The notes beneath the pieces are model-generated. The model saw only the letters and a list, made by a program, of their open reading frames with translations. It was not told where the DNA came from and made no database searches. The position numbers were made by a program, and so were the translations under genes. From Chrysomallon squamiferum (taxonomy: Eukaryota; Mollusca; Gastropoda; Neomphalida; Peltospiridae): a stretch of DNA of 56,500 bases. Shown in pieces: positions 51,328-56,500 of the stretch (position 1 is the stretch's first letter; every line of letters starts with the position of its first letter). The DNA lies in NCBI GenBank assembly GCA_012295275.1, contig CM022669.1, forward strand, positions 11,048,449 through 11,104,948. Reading direction: 5' to 3'.

Positions 51328-53732
51328 TTAATTTTTACGATAAACAGGCACCGCGCCTAAAATACCTTTCGAGTAGGCAATTTTTCTTTTGCTGATAAGT
51401 TTCCACAGTCCTGATTTTTCTAATTTGCTAAACTCTGATTCCACTTTAGCTGGCGGTTCTCCGTCAAAAGAAAAATGTTCCTGCAAAGTGGCCATCACAA
51501 AATATCCTCCTGGAAATAAAAATAGCAAGTATTTAAAAATTAATAAACACACAAACAAACAAACAAACAAACAAACAAACAAATAAATAAATAAATAAAC
51601 AAATAAATAAATAAATAAATAAACAAATAGATGTAAAATAAATAAGCTCAGTGGATGAAGATAGAAAATGAAAGTTATCGTATGTTTATGTACAATATTT
51701 AAAAAGTTACGACAGTTTTCTCAAAGTTTATCATCACAGGTATGTAGAAATATGTGTAAATGTTACATTTTAAACATCTGGTTTCTACATTTCTTAAATA
51801 TCGCTAGAGATATATCAGCATATTTTAAAAATTACAACAACAGTGGCGACTACAGCACCAGCAACAACAGTAGCAATAATAATAACAATAATAACTATAA
51901 TGATAATAATAATAATAACAACAACATAACAACAACAACAATAATAATAATAACACGACAATAATAATAATAATAATAATAATGTAATTATTATTATTAT
52001 TATTATTATTACTGTTATTATCATTATTACACATTCCAGTGACTAGTTTTCTAAAATAAAAATCCAGGAAAACAATTTTTACCTGGTTTCGTAACTCGGA
52101 TTAGTTCCTTCATGCCAGCAATGTAATCTCCAGTCATAATGGCGCCAAGACCAGCACATATCATTATCAAATCGTATGTGTCTGAAAGTAATAGAATAAT
52201 AATTATTTATTATAGACTGTTATAGCGAAGACTCCAGTGTTTGTCTGTAATACTTATAATACTCTCTGTATTAAAATGTCCAGAAAATAATAAAAAAAAA
52301 AAAAAACATAAAACATAAAAATAAAAAAGTTCAGAAATATGGTCTTTAGTTGACTTTACTGATCAAAATGAAAATCTCTTATGTGAAATATTGGTTGGAT
52401 CACTTAGTTCTGACAAAACGATTTACAAGTTGCGTGTGGAGAATACGATTATAAAGTAGTTTTCTGATGATACATTCACCATAATTCTGAGATTATGTTG
52501 TTGTTGTTTTTAATGTTTTTCATCATTTCAGTCTTAGTTTCATTCACTCCGAGTTAATTTCATTCGTCACTGCATGAATCAATCACAAGATTAAGAAGCA
52601 ATGGTCAAATGGTCAAATGGTCAAATGGTCAAATGGCCAAATGGCCAAATGGTCAGGATTATTATTTCAATAAAGTCGGACAGAAATATAAATTTCTAAA
52701 AATTTAACTATTACACAGTTTACAGTATTAAATAATTCATTTTTGAAATTTAACTCTTACAATATTAAACTAGTTATAAGTCTCACCACTTTCTATGTCC
52801 AGTCTATTACTTCCAACATAATCGTTGATACATCGTCCATAAAGTCCTGTTTTCTTTGCTTTCTCCAACATCTTTTCTGATGGATCCAGAGCATCAATGT
52901 TTTTGAATCCAAGTTTAGCTAACTGATAAAATTAAAAAAAAAAAAAAATTAAAATCGTTGACGTCGCAAAGATCAATCCCAAAATCCGACAGTCTAACTA
53001 CAGCATCACTCAGTCTGCATATTTTTTATTTAGTTCTTATTATACATTTATCTATATTTATTTCTTATTTACTTCTCATAGTTATATATTTATCTAAGTT
53101 TATTTTGTATTTATTTCTCATTTTCATGCGTATGTATGTATGTATGTATGTATGTATGTATGTGTGTGTGTATGTATGTATGTATGTATGTATGTATGTA
53201 TGTATGTATGTATGTATGTATGTATGTATGAATGTATGTATGTATGTATGTATGTATGTATGTATGTATATATGTATATATTATTTTTTTTACCTCGGCA
53301 GCAACCATTCCTGTCCCTGCAGCTACATCAAGAACTCGGATCTTATCTCGATTGTCTGGAAAAAGTTCTGCTGCTGAAGCCGCTGTTTCTTTAGGACCGT
53401 CGTAATCTAGCGCACAAAGATGCTGAAAGAAACAAACATATAAACATGTTGTCTTTTCTTTCTTTTTTTAAGAAAAACGTTCAAGTAAACAGTTTTATTT
53501 AGATTTAATAAACGCTTTCACCCATTTCGTTATTTTGTGAAAACATTCGAAAGCGAAATATCAAAATAAACTGAACAGTCGTTTTACAAACCTTTTCGTA
53601 GACGTCGCTGCCTTTGTTGTAAAACTCGACCACTTTTTCGTTTGAGCCTGTTTTGTAGGTTGTTGTGTACAGCTGATCGAAAAATTTCTCCGCGGATTCG
53701 ACATCACTTTGACTGCGGCTTCCTTCCATCAT
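51328..53732 (-). CDS. METTL27: METTL27-like SAM-dependent methyltransferase, copy A (5 exons, complete)
   Basis: Class I methyltransferase of the METTL27 (WBSCR27) family; the natural substrate is not established. Exons from 5' to 3': 53732-53592, 53422-53294, 52922-52787, 52181-52083, 51509-51328. Phases agree; total 687 nt (228 aa; human about 245). Two adjacent ATGs open the frame (53732 and 53729). SAM motif I VLDVAAGTG is at residues 77-85. Then come NIDALDPSEKMLEKAKK (the acidic residue that binds the SAM ribose), DLIMICAGLGAI (motif IV region), and ELIRVTKPGGYFV, typical of class I enzymes. The C-terminal exon carries LEKSGLW. No disablement. The divergent neighbour at 55225 is a paralog. 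Confidence 0.88.
52600..52655. repeat. 8-bp minisatellite in METTL27-A intron 3
   Basis: Seven tandem units of AATGGTCA, two with a T-to-C change. Confidence 0.9.
53131..53278. repeat. (TATG)n microsatellite next to METTL27-A exon 2
   Basis: About 148 bp of TATG units, ending about 15 bp from the exon 2 splice donor (minus strand). Confidence 0.95.
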
Positions 53733-54078
53733 TAATTTTTTATGTTTTTTTTTGTGTGTGTGTTTTTTTTCACACAGAGTTTCTTCTCCCATTGATTTTA
53801 TATGACAAATGACGTAGAATAATCGCGTAGGAAGGTGTGTACTTGAATACAGGAATAAAAGGATATTTGCTTAGCTAATTTTAATTTCTTATGTTTATCA
53901 GGTTTCACGTGAATATAGTTGCTCATTTACATATAGAACTCGTTTTGCATACAGATACTGATGAGAGAGAGAGAGAGCGATTCAGATAGATGGTCAGACA
54001 GAAAGATAGAAAGATAGATTGGTAAACAGATAGATATATAGACTGATTGATTGATAAAAACATAGATTAGATAGATGG

Positions 54079-54109
<31 letters not shown>

Positions 54110-54168
54110 CACACAGAGACAAAGACAAATCCACACACACACACACACACACACACATATTTATATAT

Positions 54169-54174
<6 letters not shown>

Positions 54175-54242
<68 letters not shown>
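54175..54242. repeat. (AG)n microsatellite
   Basis: About 34 AG units between the two METTL27 genes. Confidence 0.95.
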
Positions 54243-54247
<5 letters not shown>

Positions 54248-54639
54248 GAGAGAATATTTAAAAAACACAAAAAAGCCCACAAAATAAAAGAAAAACAGAA
54301 ACAGAAACCCCCCCCCAAAATAACAAAACAAACAAAACAAATCTTTTTCCTAAACATCGCTACATTTGTTATATAAAAAAAAAATGCTATTACTTTATCG
54401 TTAGATGTAGTTGTGTAAGTGTAATGAATTAATCGCTTTACTGTGTCAATCACTTTGCGTCTTTTTTATCATGACTATTTGTCTTGATGGGAATTTGACG
54501 TGACGGTAACGATGGAATCAACACAGTATATTTAACAAAACCGTGTGTTTGAATATTAAAGTATGCAGTTTTCTCTTAGTGAATGCTAATGTGTTTATTT
54601 GTGTTAATTTCACCGCTCCAAATTTATTGTGGCACTTGG

Positions 54640-54642
<3 letters not shown>

Positions 54643-54722
<80 letters not shown>
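54643..54722. repeat. (AG)n microsatellite
   Basis: About 40 uninterrupted AG units between the two METTL27 genes. Confidence 0.95.
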
Positions 54723-54726
<4 letters not shown>

Positions 54727-55224
54727 GTTTGATCCATCTTTAAAATCTCTATATGTGTGTGCGTGTGTGTTGCAATCAGTAACGCAATTTATCTATATGT
54801 CTGTATGTATCTCTTACTATCTTTCCTGTTGTCCTCTGTCTCTTTCAATCCCTCTGTCTATTTGTCTGTCTACCTATATCCCTCTTGTTCTCTGTCTATC
54901 TCGTGTTCATATTCGTTCAATCATGCAATCAATCTATATGTTTATCTAACTCTTTCGTTTGTATACTCTCTCTCTCTCTCTCTTTGTCTCTCTCTCTCTC
55001 TCTGTCTGTGTCTCTTTCTCTCTCTATGTATCTATCTATCTATTTATCTATCTCTCACTGTCTTTCACTCTAATTAACTAAATATAAGTGATAATCACGT
55101 GCTCATTAATGTAAACAAAGACTTTTATTCATGTGCAGGTCTTCTTAAAATGAAAAAAAAATAAAATAAAGATCGAAAAAAAAAAGCCCACAGTCGCTTT
55201 AACGTCATTCAAAGTTTGACTATC

Positions 55225-55921
55225 ATGGCAGAAAGACGTGGCGAAAGTGACGTCAAGTCGGCGAAAAACTTTCTAGACAAACTTCTCAACGCTACGTACA
55301 AAGCTGGCTCGAATGAAAAAGTGGTCGAATTTTACAACATGTACAGCGATGTGTACGACAAGGTCTGTTAAGTGTTGATATCAGATTACATTTCTGATTT
55401 TCATTTCTTTTTATATTCTTTGAAAAATATGAGTGTAACTGTAAACAAGGTTTTATGTTAAGCAGCACTGCTTGAAACAAATTACGTTCTAACTTTCATT
55501 TCAAAATCTCTATTCCAAGAGTAGAAAACAGAAATGAATACTAGTTTATTATCGTATCTCAGAATATTTTACTATTAACCATTATTAGATTTTATCAGTA
55601 ATTATATAGTTTTATTTTGTTTTAAAATGATGCTAAGACAGAAGGCCTGCAACAGCTATTAATGAGTAATAATAAAGGATTACACTAACGTAGAGCTTGG
55701 TATAGCAGAAAAGCATACAGGACGTGTTTTGTTAAATAATTATCTAAGTTTACAGACGATCATCGTTCAGGTGGTTAAATCTGACTCTTTGTTTTCTCGG
55801 CGCTTCGTGGCAAGAAAGTAAAACAGCGATATTCCAGTTTGTTAAACATTAAAACGTAAACAATTATATATAATTAGTGATAGTCGGATTAATATTATAT
55901 TATTATTATTACCACTATTAT

Positions 55922-55994
<73 letters not shown>

Positions 55995-55996
55995 GC

Positions 55997-56038
<42 letters not shown>

Positions 56039-56299
56039 GATTATGATTATTAACCCAATATTAACCCAAATGGTTGGTTGGTTGGTGTTCTATTCATTCT
56101 TGTCTTCTTGTTTCTTTTTTTAAAAGACAGTAATTTTAAAGTATTTTGTGTTTTTGTTTTTTTACTTCAGTATATAATGGAACTCGACTATGACAGTCCT
56201 CAAGAAACAGCGGCTTCAGCAGCAGAACTTTTTCCAGACAATCGAGATAAGATCCGAGTTCTTGATGTAGCTGCAGGGACAGGAATGGTTGGTGTCGAG
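55225..56299 (+). CDS. METTL27: METTL27-like methyltransferase, copy B (5' part only, runs off window)
   Basis: Exon 1 is 55225-55362 (MAERRGESDVKSAKNF to YSDVYDK) and exon 2 is 56171-56299 (YIMELDYDSPQETAAS, then motif I VLDVAAGTG and GMVGVE). Exon 2 has the same length (129 nt) as in copy A and both junctions have the same phase. Later exons, with the rest of the SAM fold, lie beyond the window. Exon 1 is clearly diverged from copy A, but 90 consecutive bases of exon 2 are identical. The last residues of exon 2 differ (GVE versus AAE). Orientation is head-to-head with copy A. Confidence 0.82.
55921..56038. repeat. (TAC)n/(ATT)n microsatellite in METTL27-B intron 1
   Basis: About 24 TAC trinucleotides followed by an ATT run. 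Confidence 0.95.
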
Positions 56300-56500
56300 G
56301 TAAAAAAAAAGGAAATATATATACATATATATATACAGAGTGTCCCAGAAGTCGCGCACCATATACATGTATATAATATTTTTTTTTTTTATATTACAGA
56401 GTAAAAAACAGTTTTATAAAGAGAATTGAAGTATGTATCAATGCAGAGGGCAGGCAATTTGTGCATTTATGATTATTATTAATAAAATTTTTATTCATAT

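Larger units (their letters stand above)
53733..55224. promoter_or_regulatory. Divergent intergenic region between METTL27 paralogs
   Basis: About 1.5 kb separates the two start codons. It contains (AG)n at 54175-54242 and 54643-54722, CA repeats, GATA-type repeats and (CT)-rich DNA at 54820-55070. Promoters of both genes must lie here, but no TATA box or shared motif could be assigned. Confidence 0.5.

Overview
This window is nuclear DNA from an animal. It is AT-rich, its genes are split by many short to medium introns, and microsatellites and non-autonomous DNA transposons are everywhere. The mix of protein families (a TRIM/NHL-like propeller protein, a PAN-CCP-galectin lectin, SLC22 and SLC28 carriers, METTL27-like methyltransferases) suggests a lophotrochozoan invertebrate, most likely a mollusc. 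That assignment is an inference; nothing in the window proves it.

Layout, left to right. (1) 2264-16221, minus: a complete 21-exon MSH3 mismatch-repair gene of about 1089 aa. One of its introns (11621-12228) looks like a minor-spliceosome AT-AC intron. (2) 16222-16915: a compact divergent promoter region. (3) 16916-25243, plus: a complete 11-exon concentrative nucleoside transporter (SLC28/CNT, about 688 aa) with altered substrate-site residues; its introns carry a hAT MITE and a dead Tc1-like element. (4) 27189-28433, plus: an unrecognised gene with one large coding exon, three 11-residue repeats and a possible C2-like C-terminus. (5) 30395-33196, plus: a 3-exon gene for a predicted N-acylated protein with an incomplete RING and an NHL-type propeller. 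(6) 34455-41924, minus: a complete 10-exon SLC22 organic-ion transporter (577 aa). (7) 42400-44080: a tRNA-derived SINE-like element and a Tigger-like MITE. (8) 44382-45346, minus: a broken secreted lectin gene (signal peptide, PAN/apple-like, CCP, galectin) with a frameshift and an in-frame stop. (9) 45.3-51.3 kb: gene-poor DNA with repeats and two Tigger (pogo) fragments. (10) 51328-53732, minus, and 55225-56299 onward, plus: two divergently transcribed METTL27-like methyltransferase paralogs, the second cut off by the window end.

Gene models were built by joining exons at splice sites and checking that phases agree and the total coding length is a multiple of three. MSH3, SLC28, SLC22, METTL27-A and the propeller gene all close this way. 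There is no sign of an operon-like system or a defence island. The genes look like independent neighbours, apart from the MSH3/SLC28 divergent promoter and the METTL27 pair. The most interesting signals are the rewritten CNT binding site, the acylated half-RING propeller protein, the 90-bp perfectly identical tract between otherwise diverged METTL27 paralogs, the exon-derived splice-donor repeats inside MSH3, and the decayed PAN-CCP-galectin gene.
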